From Pseudoclavibacter sp. AY1H1 (GTDB lineage Bacteria > Actinomycetota > Actinomycetes > Actinomycetales > Microbacteriaceae): DNA of 64,000 nucleotides. Shown one piece after another: positions 1-8,059 of the stretch (positions within the stretch are counted from its first letter, which is position 1; each line of letters opens with the position of its first letter). The notes below the pieces were generated by a model. It was not told the DNA's origin, made no database searches, and saw nothing but the letters and a program-made list of their open reading frames with translations. A program made the translations under genes and the position numbers. Where the stretch lies: the NCBI RefSeq assembly GCF_002931055.1, contig NZ_PSXX01000012.1, positions 89,058 to 153,057 of the forward strand, written 5' to 3'.

Positions 1-1
1 G

Positions 2-364
2 GGTGCTGGCCCGGCTGACCCCGCCGTGCGCGAGGCCGCCGAGGCCATCGCGGTTGTGCTGGACATGTACGCGCCGCACGCGGCCGAGGACATGTGGGAG
101 CGACTCGGCCACGAGGGCAGCATCTCGCACGTCAAGTGGCCGACCGCGGCTCGCTCGCTGCTCACGCAGGACCAGGTGACGGCGGTCGTCCAGATCAACG
201 GCAAGGTGCGGCACCGCCTCGATGTGCCCCCGACGATCGACGAGGCGTCGCTCGAGCAGCTCGCCATCTCTTCGCCGAAGGTGCAGGCCGCCATCGACGG
301 CCGCGAGATCGTCAAGATCATCGTGCGGGCCCCGAAGCTCGTGAACATCGCGGTCAAGGGCTAG
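2..364 (+). CDS. leuS: Leucyl-tRNA synthetase, C-terminal fragment
   Basis: The window opens inside this gene, so only about the last 120 codons are present, open from base 2. They encode the end of the anticodon-binding domain of a class I leucyl-tRNA synthetase. The stretch YAPHAAEDMWERLG and the small C-terminal domain that follows (TAVVQINGKVRHRL ... IIVRAPKLVNIAVKG) are typical of bacterial LeuRS, where the last domain contacts the tRNA elbow. The enzyme charges tRNA-Leu in the cytoplasm. The catalytic HIGH and KMSKS motifs and the editing domain lie upstream of the window. The gene ends in TAG and is followed by a gene-free stretch before comEA. Confidence 0.95.
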   Translation, partial: GAGPADPAVREAAEAIAVVLDMYAPHAAEDMWERLGHEGSISHVKWPTAARSLLTQDQVTAVVQINGKVRHRLDVPPTIDEASLEQLAISSPKVQAAIDGREIVKIIVRAPKLVNIAVKG

Positions 365-460
365 CAGCAGCCAGTCGCCCAAAGCCTGGCGCCAGACGCG
401 CCCCCGCTCAGCCGAGCGAGGGCGCGTTTGCGTCTGCGCGTTTACCGGTCTACCGCCTTC

Positions 461-550
461 TCGCGGTGGCTTTCCTCGCAGGCGCTTTCCTCGAGGTGGC
501 TTTGCTCGAGGTGGCTTTGCTCGCGGTGGCTTCGCTCGAGGTGGCTTCTT
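461..550. repeat. Six tandem 15-bp repeats
   Basis: Six consecutive 15-bp units begin at 461, 476, 491, 506, 521 and 536. Units 3 and 4 are identical (TCGAGGTGGCTTTGC); the others differ from them at two to five positions. The period is a multiple of three, so antisense translation gives a repeating SHLEQ-like pentapeptide. Nothing else supports that frame as a gene. Confidence 0.9.
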
Positions 551-573
551 TCCTCTGATCGGCTTCTTCTCCC

Positions 574-643
574 GTTTCGGGATGGCTTTCGCACTTCGGG
601 ATGGGTTGCAACCCATCCCGAAGTGCGAAAGCCATCCCGAAAC
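574..643. repeat. Perfect 70-bp palindrome
   Basis: The two 35-bp arms (574-608 and 609-643) are exact reverse complements with no spacer. The centre is TTGCAA at 606-611. Each arm contains TTCGGGATGG twice, so the element is built from a shorter repeated word. There is no T-tract beside it. It lies about 210 bp after leuS and 150 bp before comEA. It could form a long hairpin in RNA or a cruciform in DNA. Confidence 0.9.
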
Positions 644-793
644 TTGCGATCGACGGCTTCCGCAGCGTGGTCGGTTGAATGGCGTCGGGCGCTCGCGGCC
701 CACTCTGCAGTCACCTGCCCTGTGCGAGAGTCGCCCTCCACAGGAGGGGACTTCGCGGGCCAGCGGATGCGCGCGCCGTCGTAGCGTCCGAGG

Positions 794-1465
794 GTGTCCG
801 AATCCGAGCTGGCCGACCTCTTCGAGCGTCCGCCCCGACCGCGTCTGCGGATCGGGGTCGGCGCTGCGGTCGTGCTTGTCCTCGTCGTGCTCGCCGGGGC
901 GATCACGCTCGCGGCTCTGCGTCCCACACCGAGTCTCGGTGCCCTCGGGGAGGTGTCGCCGACCGAGAGCCTCCAGCTGAGCGCAACGGAACCGCCTGCC
1001 GGCGTACCGAGCTCCGAGGGGTCGACGCTGCTGGTCCACGTCGTCGGGGCCGTCACGAGTCCCGGGGTCTACGAGGTGCCGTCGACGGCCAGGGTGGTCG
1101 ACGGGATCGCCGCGGCGGGTGGTCTTGCCGACGACGCCGACCCGTCGCTCCTCAACATGGCTCGAACGCTCGTCGACGGCGAGCAGCTGCGGGTTCCGCG
1201 GATCGGCGAGGCCCCCTCCGAGCCCGTCGGAGGGGAAGCGGCGCCGGCCGGTGCCGGGGGTGCGGCCGGCGGTGGCCTCGTGAACCTGAACACGGCGTCT
1301 GCGGTCGAGCTCGAAGAGCTGCCGAGGATCGGACCGGCCATGTCGTCGCGCATCATCGACCACCGTGAGCAGAACGGCGGATTCGGTGCTGTGGAGGAGC
1401 TCAAGGAGGTCGCCGGCATCGGGGACGCCACCTACGAGGGGCTCGTCGACCTGGTGACCGTGTGA
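794..1465 (+). CDS. comEA: ComEA-like DNA-binding protein
   Basis: A 223-residue membrane-anchored protein of the ComEA family, which binds double-stranded DNA outside the membrane and passes it to the ComEC channel. A short cytoplasmic N-terminus precedes one membrane helix (about 21-42). An SLBB domain follows (about 79-136), then a Gly/Ala-rich linker (140-161). The C-terminus carries tandem helix-hairpin-helix motifs (VNLNTASAVELEELPRIG from about 163, and LKEVAGIGDATYEGL near 203-217). The start is GTG: an in-frame TAG sits at 782-784 and no other start lies between. No Shine-Dalgarno is visible, but TAGCGT ends 6 nt before the GTG, suggesting a leaderless mRNA. The stop overlaps the comEC start (GTGA), so the two are coupled. 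Whether the organism is naturally competent cannot be read from this pair. Confidence 0.93.
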   Translation: MSESELADLFERPPRPRLRIGVGAAVVLVLVVLAGAITLAALRPTPSLGALGEVSPTESLQLSATEPPAGVPSSEGSTLLVHVVGAVTSPGVYEVPSTARVVDGIAAAGGLADDADPSLLNMARTLVDGEQLRVPRIGEAPSEPVGGEAAPAGAGGAAGGGLVNLNTASAVELEELPRIGPAMSSRIIDHREQNGGFGAVEELKEVAGIGDATYEGLVDLVTV

Positions 1466-4056
1466 CGACTCGGAAAGATCGTGCCGTTCAGGTGGGGAAT
1501 CTGGGAGCGCTGGCCGAGCGGCTCGATGGTCGAGACGCGCGTCTCGTGCCGGCGGCGGCCGGCGCCTGGGTCATGGCCTGGATCTGCGTCACGCATCCCT
1601 CCCTCGCCTGGGTGTGCGGCATCGGTCTGGCACTGCTCGCGATCGTGCTCCTGGCCGCGGCGCGTCTGCGGCCAGCGCTCGCGACGTTCGCCGTTGTCGC
1701 GGCCGTCATGGCGCTGCTCGCGGTGAGCGCAGGCGCTCAGCATCCCGTGAGGTCTCCCGAGGCGCTTCGCGCGGGCGCCGTGGAGGGGCTTCGGGTGCAG
1801 GCGACGGGCACCCTCACGACCCTCGTCGGGGAGGGTGCCGTCGCTGCTCCAGGCGACGACCGTGGGCGCTGGTCCGGCGCGCAGTTGCAGGAGCCGTCCC
1901 ACTTCGAGGTGCGCCTCGATTCGTTCGAGGTCGATGGGAGAAGCGGAGGCAGTGGCGCCTCGCTGCTCGCGTTCGGCCAGCTGAGCATGCCGACGTCGGC
2001 GGGGGAGCGGCTCCCAGCCATCGGCTCACGGGTCGAGCTCGAGGGGGTCCTCGGTCCTGCGGACGCGGGCGACAGCGTCGCCGCTCTGGTCTTCCTCGAT
2101 GCTCCGGCGCACGTCGTCGCCGCGCCCGGCGGTCTGCTCGAGGTCACCGCAGGGGCGCGAGACCGGTTCGTCGACGCGGCGCGAACCCTCCCTGGTCTCG
2201 GCGCGCAGCTGCTCCCGGGGCTGTCCGTCGGCGACACGCGCCTGGTCGGGGCCGAGCTGGACGAGCGGATGAAGACGGCCGCGCTCACGCACCTCACGGC
2301 CGTCTCGGGGGCGAACTGCGCGGTCGTGGTCGCCGCGACCCTGGTCCTCGCTCGCCTCTGCGGGCTGCGGCGAGGAGTGCGCCTCGCACTCGCAGCCGCG
2401 GTTCTCGCCGTGTTCGTGGCGCTCGTCACCCCGGAGGGCAGCGTCATCCGGGCGAGCATCATGGCCATGGTCGTCCTGGTGCTCGAAGCCACTCCGCGTC
2501 GGTCGACAGGTCTTGCGCTCGTCGCCCTCGCCACGGTGGTCGTGCTCGTCGCCGACCCCTGGCGGAGCCGAGACTACGGCTTCGCGCTCTCGGTGCTCGC
2601 GACGGTCGGGCTGCTGACGCTCGCGAACCCGATCGGCGATCGCCTCGCACGCGTCATGCCACGGCCCGTCGCGCTCATGCTCGCCGTGCCCGCCTCGGCG
2701 CAGCTCGCGTGTCAACCGGTGCTGCTGCTCCTGACCCCGGAACTGCCGCTCTACGGCATTCTCGCGAACGTGCTGGCCGCCCCAGCAGCGCCCGTGGCGA
2801 CGCTCGCCGGGCTGGTCGGCTGCCTGCTCTTGTGGGCCGCTCCCTGGCTCGGCCAGGCGCTTCTGTGGGTCGCCTGGCTGCCCGCGCAGTGGATCGGACT
2901 CGTGGCGATGGCGGTCAGTGACTGGCCCGGGGCGCTGCTGCCGTGGCCTGGCGGACTCCCGGGGGCGCTGCTCTGTCTCGCCGTCGTCGTCGCGCTCATC
3001 GTCCTGCTCCACTGCTGGAGAGCGTGGCTGGCGCTCCTGCTCTGCGTCGCCCTGGTGGCGTATGTCGGCACGGTCATCGGGCAGGCGGTCCACCTCAGCA
3101 GGAGCATCCCAAGTGCATGGCGCTATGCGGCGTGCGATATCGGACAGGGGGATGCGCTGCTCGTCACCACGTGGAGCGGCTCGGCGCTCATCGACACCGG
3201 TGCGGAGCCCGAAGCGCTGCTGGCCTGTCTGAGGACGCTCGGCGTCGACGAGCTGCGTCTGCTCGTGCTCACGCACTTTGATCTGGACCACACCGGGGCG
3301 GCGACGGCGTTGCTCGAGTCCGGCGTCGGCGTCGGGTCGCTTGTCGTCCCCGATACTGCCGAGGCGCGAGCGGAGCCGCTCGTCGACGAGCTGCGCGTGA
3401 CCGGTGCCCAGGTGCACTACGCCGCGAGCGGCGACTCCTGGACGCTCGGCGACCTCGCATGGAGCGTCCTGTGGCCGAAGCGCGGGAGCGGCGGGGAACC
3501 GGCGAGTGTCGGTGGCAACGATGGGAGTCTCGTGACGCTGCTCGAACCGACGACGTCCTGCGTGACGGTCTGCCTGTCGCTCGCCGCCCTCGCCGACCTG
3601 GGAGAGGAGGCGCAGCGCGGCCTGCTGCGCGAGCACCCGCACCCGCGGGCCGACATCGTCAAGATGGCGCACCACGGCTCGCGCGACCAGAGCGCGCAGC
3701 TCTACGAAGAGCTCTCCTCGTCGATCGGACTCGTCTCGGTGGGCGCAGACAACGGCTACGGCCACCCGACGGACGCGGCCCTCGGGATGCTCACCGCGGC
3801 AGGCACGCGGCCGCTGCGCACCGACGAGCTCGGCACCATCGTCATCGGCGAGGGAGGTCACGGAGGTTCGGACCCTCCCGCGGTAGCGGGAGTCGCCACG
3901 GCCCCGCGAGCCCGCAGGCGACCTGTGTCGTCGCGCGCACTCAGGGCGCGGTCAGGGGGATCCTCGCCGCCCACAACCGACGCGTCGAATCCTCCTAGCC
4001 CGGTTCGACAGATCGGGGTCTCGGTCGCACGGCCAGATGCGCGTCGTTACCATTGA
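1462..4056 (+). CDS. comEC: ComEC/Rec2-type DNA uptake channel
   Basis: An 864-residue polytopic membrane protein, the predicted channel for single-stranded DNA uptake. An N-terminal helical region is followed by the competence domain, with the family signature LTAVSGANC near residues 274-286. A metallo-beta-lactamase-like domain starts near 552 (CDIGQGDALL) and carries THFDLDHTG near 603-611, MAHHGSRDQ near 735 and GYGHPTDAAL near 766. The last ~65 residues are a Ser/Pro/Arg-rich tail with no domain I recognise. The start codon is GTG overlapping the comEA stop. The stop lies 3 nt before holA. The order comEA-comEC-holA is standard in actinobacteria. Confidence 0.93.
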   Translation: MTTRKDRAVQVGNLGALAERLDGRDARLVPAAAGAWVMAWICVTHPSLAWVCGIGLALLAIVLLAAARLRPALATFAVVAAVMALLAVSAGAQHPVRSPEALRAGAVEGLRVQATGTLTTLVGEGAVAAPGDDRGRWSGAQLQEPSHFEVRLDSFEVDGRSGGSGASLLAFGQLSMPTSAGERLPAIGSRVELEGVLGPADAGDSVAALVFLDAPAHVVAAPGGLLEVTAGARDRFVDAARTLPGLGAQLLPGLSVGDTRLVGAELDERMKTAALTHLTAVSGANCAVVVAATLVLARLCGLRRGVRLALAAAVLAVFVALVTPEGSVIRASIMAMVVLVLEATPRRSTGLALVALATVVVLVADPWRSRDYGFALSVLATVGLLTLANPIGDRLARVMPRPVALMLAVPASAQLACQPVLLLLTPELPLYGILANVLAAPAAPVATLAGLVGCLLLWAAPWLGQALLWVAWLPAQWIGLVAMAVSDWPGALLPWPGGLPGALLCLAVVVALIVLLHCWRAWLALLLCVALVAYVGTVIGQAVHLSRSIPSAWRYAACDIGQGDALLVTTWSGSALIDTGAEPEALLACLRTLGVDELRLLVLTHFDLDHTGAATALLESGVGVGSLVVPDTAEARAEPLVDELRVTGAQVHYAASGDSWTLGDLAWSVLWPKRGSGGEPASVGGNDGSLVTLLEPTTSCVTVCLSLAALADLGEEAQRGLLREHPHPRADIVKMAHHGSRDQSAQLYEELSSSIGLVSVGADNGYGHPTDAALGMLTAAGTRPLRTDELGTIVIGEGGHGGSDPPAVAGVATAPRARRRPVSSRALRARSGGSSPPTTDASNPPSPVRQIGVSVARPDARRYH

Positions 4057-4059
4057 GCT

Positions 4060-5073
4060 ATGGCACAGGCGAAGCGGGCGAGCACCCCCAAGAGGGCGAT
4101 TCCCGTCCTCACCCACCGGGAGGTGCGGCCTGCTGGCATCGTGCTGGTGAGCGGCCCGGAGGACTACTTCGCCGAGACCGCGATCACACGGCTCCGCGAT
4201 GTGCTCCGCGCAGAGTCACCTGACCTCGAGATCACGGAGATCGAAGCCTCCGGCTACGCAGGCGGGCACCTCACGACCCTCGTCAGCCCATCGCTGTTCT
4301 TCGAACCGCGCCTCGTCATCATCCGAGGCGTGCAGCAGTGCACGGACGCACTCATCGCCGACGTGGTCGCCTACACGAAGATGCCCGTCGAAGGCGCGAC
4401 GCTCGTGCTCCGGCACGGCGGGGGAGTGCGCGGGAAGAAGCTCCTGGATGCCGTGCGGGGCGCGAAGGATGTCGCCGTCGAGATCGACTGCCAGAAGCCA
4501 AAGCCGAGCGAGCTCGTGGACGTCGTCGTCGCCGAGGTGCGCAACGCTGGCCGACGCATCGAGCCGCAGGCTGCCTCGCTGCTTGTTGCCGCATTCAACA
4601 CCGACCTCGCTGAGCTCATCGGCGCTGCCCGCCAGCTGCTGACCGTCACGAGTGACACCATCACCGACGAGCACGTCGACAAGTACTTCGGCGGCCGCGT
4701 CGAGACGACCGGGTTCAAGATCGCGGACGCCGCACTCGCTGGGCGAGTCCGCGACGCGCTGGCGCTGGTGCGCCACGGCTTCTCGACCGGACTGCACCCG
4801 GTGCCCATCGTCTCGGCCGTCGCCTCGAAGCTGCGCATCATGGCGAAGGTGCAGGGACTCAGCGGCTCGGACGCGCAGATCGCCAGCCGCGCAGGCGCGT
4901 CGCCGTGGCAGGTCGGCCAGGCTCGCCGCGAACTCCGCGACTGGGACGACGCATCCCTCGGACGCGCGATCACGCTGGTCGCTGAGACCGACCACGCCGT
5001 CAAGGGGGCGGGGAGAGACCCGCAGTTCGCCGTCGAGCGGATGCTGCGCTGCATCGCCCTGCGCGACGTCTGA
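4060..5073 (+). CDS. holA: DNA polymerase III subunit delta
   Basis: A 337-residue HolA-type clamp-loader subunit that opens the beta sliding clamp during replication. It has the usual N-terminal P-loop-like fold without a working Walker motif (GPEDYFAETAITRLRDVL near 31-48), the SPSLFFEPRLVIIRG stretch typical of HolA, and a helical C-terminal collar domain (ASRAGASPWQVGQARREL). The ATG lies 3 nt after the comEC stop. TACCAT at 4048-4053 ends 6 nt before the ATG, so the gene may also have its own leaderless promoter inside the comEC tail. Confidence 0.95.
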   Translation: MAQAKRASTPKRAIPVLTHREVRPAGIVLVSGPEDYFAETAITRLRDVLRAESPDLEITEIEASGYAGGHLTTLVSPSLFFEPRLVIIRGVQQCTDALIADVVAYTKMPVEGATLVLRHGGGVRGKKLLDAVRGAKDVAVEIDCQKPKPSELVDVVVAEVRNAGRRIEPQAASLLVAAFNTDLAELIGAARQLLTVTSDTITDEHVDKYFGGRVETTGFKIADAALAGRVRDALALVRHGFSTGLHPVPIVSAVASKLRIMAKVQGLSGSDAQIASRAGASPWQVGQARRELRDWDDASLGRAITLVAETDHAVKGAGRDPQFAVERMLRCIALRDV

Positions 5074-5089
5074 CCGCAGCCGCGCACCC

Positions 5090-5173
5090 GGGCCAACTTC
5101 CGTGATGGAACGGCGCTCGCGGGGCACCAGCGTCGCTTGGAGCGCTTCTGATCACGCAAGTTGGTCAGGTGGT
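5090..5173. repeat. 84-bp repeat, copy 1
   Basis: First of two near-identical 84-bp copies set exactly 140 bp apart; the only difference is T at 5138 versus G at 5278. Inside each copy the ends form an imperfect inverted repeat: CCAACTTCCGTGATGG near the left end against ATCACGCAAGTTGG near the right. The unit resembles a small hairpin-forming intergenic element. It starts 16 bp after the holA stop. Confidence 0.88.
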
Positions 5174-5229
5174 CTGGTGGTGGCCGGGATGGTCTGTGCG
5201 GCGGTTCCGGCCACCTCCGGCGGGTCCGC

Positions 5230-5313
5230 GGGCCAACTTCCGTGATGGAACGGCGCTCGCGGGGCACCAGCGTCGCTGGGAGCGCTTCTGATCACGCAAG
5301 TTGGTCAGGTGGT
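5230..5313. repeat. 84-bp repeat, copy 2
   Basis: Second copy of the element at 5090-5173, with one mismatch and the same internal inverted repeat. Both copies are followed by GTGGCCGGGATG, but in copy 1 an extra CTGGTGGT lies before it. The original duplication therefore probably extended further and has since diverged. It ends about 47 bp before the 3' end of the DUF1697 gene. Confidence 0.88.
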
Positions 5314-5360
5314 GGCCGGGATGCTCCGTCGCCTGAAGGTGGGCCGCGGATGCACTGACG

Positions 5361-5918
5361 CTAGAGCTTGGCCGCGACCCGCAGCACCGTGCCCCAGGTG
5401 CGCACCGTGGCCGGCCCGCTCGACGTGTCCGAGCTCTTCGGGCGGCCGAGGCGCTGCAGCACCGGGCTCTCGATCTGCCCGTTCGGGCAGGACACGTACA
5501 GCTCGCGTCCGCGCGCGACCCACCGATCATCCTTGAGGTCGATGCCCTCGAGCAGCGCCTCGACACGTTCCAGCGGCGGCTCGGCGCAGAACACGACGAC
5601 GAGGCGGCTCGGGTGGGGATCGAACTGGCGGAACGGATCGTGTTCGACGACCGCCCGCCACTCGTCGGCGTCGCGGACGAGCGTGGGCACGTCGAGGTCG
5701 AAGGCGGCCGCGATCTCGGTCCGGAGCCGCGTCTCGAGCTCGGTGTTCGTGACCGCTGCCGGAGCGTCGAGCAGCACGTTGCCGGTCTGCAGGACCGTCG
5801 CGATGCTGGTGTGCCCGGCGGCCTCGAGGGCATGCCTGAGCTCGGCCATCGGCAGCTTTCGATGCTGGCCGAGGTTGATGCTCTGCAGGAGCGCGATACG
5901 ACGAATCGACCCCCGCAC
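5361..5918 (-). CDS. DUF1697 family protein
   Basis: A 185-residue protein of the DUF1697 family, for which I know no established function. The N-terminus fits the family pattern (RRIALLQSINLGQHRKLPMAELRHAL, compare LLRGINVGG in relatives), followed by a conserved QTGNVLL and the C-terminal LYVSCPNGQIESPVLQRLG region. The frame is open much further upstream, through rpsT, but the family alignment starts at the GTG at 5916-5918, chosen here. That GTG sits at the edge of a 13-bp inverted repeat (5905-5943), so its translation start could be sequestered. It lies 3' of rpsT on the same strand, 43 bp after that gene's stop. Confidence 0.8.
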   Translation of the reverse strand: MRGSIRRIALLQSINLGQHRKLPMAELRHALEAAGHTSIATVLQTGNVLLDAPAAVTNTELETRLRTEIAAAFDLDVPTLVRDADEWRAVVEHDPFRQFDPHPSRLVVVFCAEPPLERVEALLEGIDLKDDRWVARGRELYVSCPNGQIESPVLQRLGRPKSSDTSSGPATVRTWGTVLRVAAKL

Positions 5919-5943
5919 CTCGGAAGAGGATGCGGGGGTCGAT
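5905..5943 (-). terminator. Hairpin after rpsT, spanning DUF1697 start
   Basis: Arms 5905-5917 and 5931-5943 are perfect 13-bp reverse complements with a 13-nt loop. The hairpin lies 18 nt after the rpsT stop on the minus strand, where a terminator is expected. There is no U-tract, so it may be an RNA-stabilising or attenuating structure instead. It overlaps the DUF1697 start codon. Confidence 0.55.
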
Positions 5944-5961
5944 GTCGGCATGACAGGAGGC

Positions 5962-6222
5962 TTAGAGCGCTGCGACCGTCTTGGCGATGGCCGACTTGCG
6001 GTTCGCTGCCTGGTTCTTGTGGATGACGCCCTTGGAGACGGCCTTGTCGAGCTTCTTGGCAGCGAAGGTGAGCGCGAGCTCAGCCTGCTCCTTGTTGCCC
6101 TCGGAGACAGCCGAGCGAACGCGACGGATAGCCGTGCGGAGTTCGCTCTTGTAGGCGCGGTTGCGCTCGGTCGCCTTGCGGTTGGTGCCGATGCGCTTGA
6201 TCTGCGACTTGATATTTGCCAC
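5962..6222 (-). CDS. rpsT: 30S ribosomal protein S20
   Basis: An 86-residue basic helical protein that binds 16S rRNA early in 30S assembly. The sequence ([19 protein letters not shown], then [19 protein letters not shown] at the end) is a full-length match to bacterial bS20. The start is GTG, with AAGAAAGAAG a few bases upstream as a purine-rich ribosome-binding site. It lies between holA and lepA on the opposite strand, as in many actinobacteria. Confidence 0.97.
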   Translation of the reverse strand: MANIKSQIKRIGTNRKATERNRAYKSELRTAIRRVRSAVSEGNKEQAELALTFAAKKLDKAVSKGVIHKNQAANRKSAIAKTVAAL

Positions 6223-6336
6223 GTTGCTTCTTTCTTACAGGAAGGTGTACTGGAACGGTGCCGCACGGAAGAGGGCCGTGCCGCCAATCCGCGCCGAGTG
6301 GGCGACGCGTAAGCCAAACAGAAACTCTACCAGGCT

Positions 6337-7950
6337 TCAGGCGACGTCGGTACCTGAATCGGCGATGGTGATCTCGAGCTCGGCTGGAGCATCCGTTTTC
6401 GTGCCGAACACGACGGTCCCCGTGGCGACCTTGTCGATGAAGAACCGGTCGTGGCTGACGACGATGACGGCGCCGGGGAAGTGCACGAGCGCGCGCTCCA
6501 TGACCTGCGTGCTCGGCAGGTCGAGGTGGTTCGTCGGCTCGTCGAGCACCAGCACGGATGCGCCCGACAGCAGGCACTGCGCCATCGCGACTCGCGCCCG
6601 CTGGCCACCCGAGAGGGTGCCGATGCGGGACTTCAGCTCGGCCTCGCTGAAGCGGAACATGCTGAGGAACCGGGCGACGGACTTCTTCGTCGCCCGCAGC
6701 GCGATGCTGTCCGGCATGGCGTTCACCGAGTGCGACACCGTGTCGGACTCGTCGAGCTCCGCGAGCACCTGGTTGTACGAGACGACCTTCACGCCGTTCG
6801 GCCAGTCGACCCGGCCGACGTCGCCGGACTCCTCGCCCGTGAGGACGCGCAGGAGCGTCGACTTGCCGCTGCCGTTGGGCCCGATGACGGCGATGCGGTC
6901 GCCGCGGTGCACCTCGAAGGTCACGTCGTCGAAGAGGGTCCGGTCGCCGTAGCTCTTGCCGAGGCCCGAGACGCGGGCGAGCACATCCTTGACGTGCAGC
7001 GAGCCGTAGATCTCGGTCACGATCTCGTCGACGGGCCGCGGCGCTCGCTTCTTCTTGATGCTCGAGAGGCGCTTGCCGAGTCCCTTGCCGCCAGCCTTCG
7101 CTGCTTCGCGGCGGTCGGAGATGCCCTCCGCCTCGAAGGCGAGCAGCTCGGCCTCGTGGACGAACTGCGCCTGCAGGGTCTTGAGCCGGAACTGCTTCTG
7201 GATGACGTACTCGCCGAAGTCGCCCGGGTATTCGTGCAGGTGCAGGTTCTCGACCTCGAGGATGCGCGTGACCACCGCGTCCAGGAACGTGCGGTCGTGC
7301 GACACGATGATCGCGGCGCCGCGGAACGAGCGGAACCAGGTCTCGAGCCACTCGACGCCTGCGACGTCGAGGAAGTTGGTGGGCTCGTCGAGGAGCAGCA
7401 CGTCGGGCTGCTCGAGCAGGAGCTTGGCGAGCGCCGCGCGGTTGCGCCAGCCGCCGGAGAGCTTCTCGATGGGGCTCGTGCGGTGTGCCTCGTTGAAGCC
7501 GAGCTTCGTGAGGGCGGTGTCGATGTGGCGCTTGTAGTCCCAGCCGTCCGCGCGGTCCATCTCCTCGAAGAGCTCGGATTGGCGCAGGATGAGGCGGTCG
7601 AGCGTATCGGCGTCTGGCTCGGCGGCGATGGCGGCGTCGATCTCGGCGAGCTCCGCCTCCATGTCGTGCACGTGCGAGAAGAGCGTCTCCAGCGTCTCGA
7701 GGATCGTCGACGAGCCGTCCAGCTCGGAGAACTGCGAGAAGTAGCCGATGCGCACGCCGTCATCGATCGAGACGGTGCCCGTGTCGGGCGAGACCTGCTC
7801 GAGGATGAGCTTCAGCAGCGTCGACTTCCCTGAGCCGTTCTGCCCGATGAGCCCGACTCGATCCCCCCGGTCGAGGGTGAGGAAGATCTCCTTGAGCACG
7901 GGGGAGGGGCCGAAGCCGACCTCGACGTCGTTGAGGCGGATGAGACTCAT
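6337..7950 (-). CDS. ABC-F family ATPase
   Basis: A 537-residue soluble protein with two ABC domains and no membrane segments, the layout of the ABC-F family. These proteins act on the ribosome as translation factors or protect it from antibiotics. Walker A motifs are GQNGSGKST (36-44) and GPNGSGKST (near 354). Signatures are [11 protein letters not shown] (near 163) and [11 protein letters not shown] (near 442). A charged linker rich in Lys/Arg ([15 protein letters not shown]) separates the domains. The ATG at 7950 is chosen because AGGAAGG lies 10 nt upstream; an upstream in-frame ATG at 8007 lacks family support. Which ABC-F subgroup it belongs to cannot be settled by eye. A resistance role is possible but unsupported. 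Confidence 0.93.
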   Translation of the reverse strand: MSLIRLNDVEVGFGPSPVLKEIFLTLDRGDRVGLIGQNGSGKSTLLKLILEQVSPDTGTVSIDDGVRIGYFSQFSELDGSSTILETLETLFSHVHDMEAELAEIDAAIAAEPDADTLDRLILRQSELFEEMDRADGWDYKRHIDTALTKLGFNEAHRTSPIEKLSGGWRNRAALAKLLLEQPDVLLLDEPTNFLDVAGVEWLETWFRSFRGAAIIVSHDRTFLDAVVTRILEVENLHLHEYPGDFGEYVIQKQFRLKTLQAQFVHEAELLAFEAEGISDRREAAKAGGKGLGKRLSSIKKKRAPRPVDEIVTEIYGSLHVKDVLARVSGLGKSYGDRTLFDDVTFEVHRGDRIAVIGPNGSGKSTLLRVLTGEESGDVGRVDWPNGVKVVSYNQVLAELDESDTVSHSVNAMPDSIALRATKKSVARFLSMFRFSEAELKSRIGTLSGGQRARVAMAQCLLSGASVLVLDEPTNHLDLPSTQVMERALVHFPGAVIVVSHDRFFIDKVATGTVVFGTKTDAPAELEITIADSGTDVA

Positions 7951-8059
7951 GCGGTGGTGCCTTCCTGGGCCGTTCTCTGGCGGTGCGCACGCTGGCTGCG
8001 CGCTCAAGCGCCGGGCGATGAGCGCTGGGTGCGCGGCTCATGGGAGAATAGGCGACACC

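Larger units (their letters stand above)
365..793. other. Gene-free stretch between leuS and comEA
   Basis: About 430 bp without a convincing gene. It holds six imperfect 15-bp tandem repeats (461-550), a perfect 70-bp palindrome (574-643) and, at its right edge, the -10-like TAGCGT of comEA (782-787). Open frames crossing it on either strand translate the repeats into low-complexity peptides and show no recognisable domain. Confidence 0.7.

Noticed and set aside
442..1056. Minus-strand frame encoding SHLEQ-type pentapeptide repeats
   Set aside because: The repetition comes from the 15-bp DNA repeat, the frame overlaps comEA, and it has no start signal or domain.
2026..3861. 611-codon minus-strand open frame antisense to comEC
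   Set aside because: Low-complexity Arg/Glu/Gln-rich translation with no domain; comEC has clear motifs on the other strand.
3960..4020. tRNA-like 3' end near the comEC stop (TCGAATC followed by CCTAGCCC)
   Set aside because: The T-arm bases do not pair and no anticodon or D arm can be drawn.
5361..6317. DUF1697 with a 133-residue N-terminal extension
   Set aside because: The extension is rpsT read in another frame; family alignment starts at the GTG at 5918.
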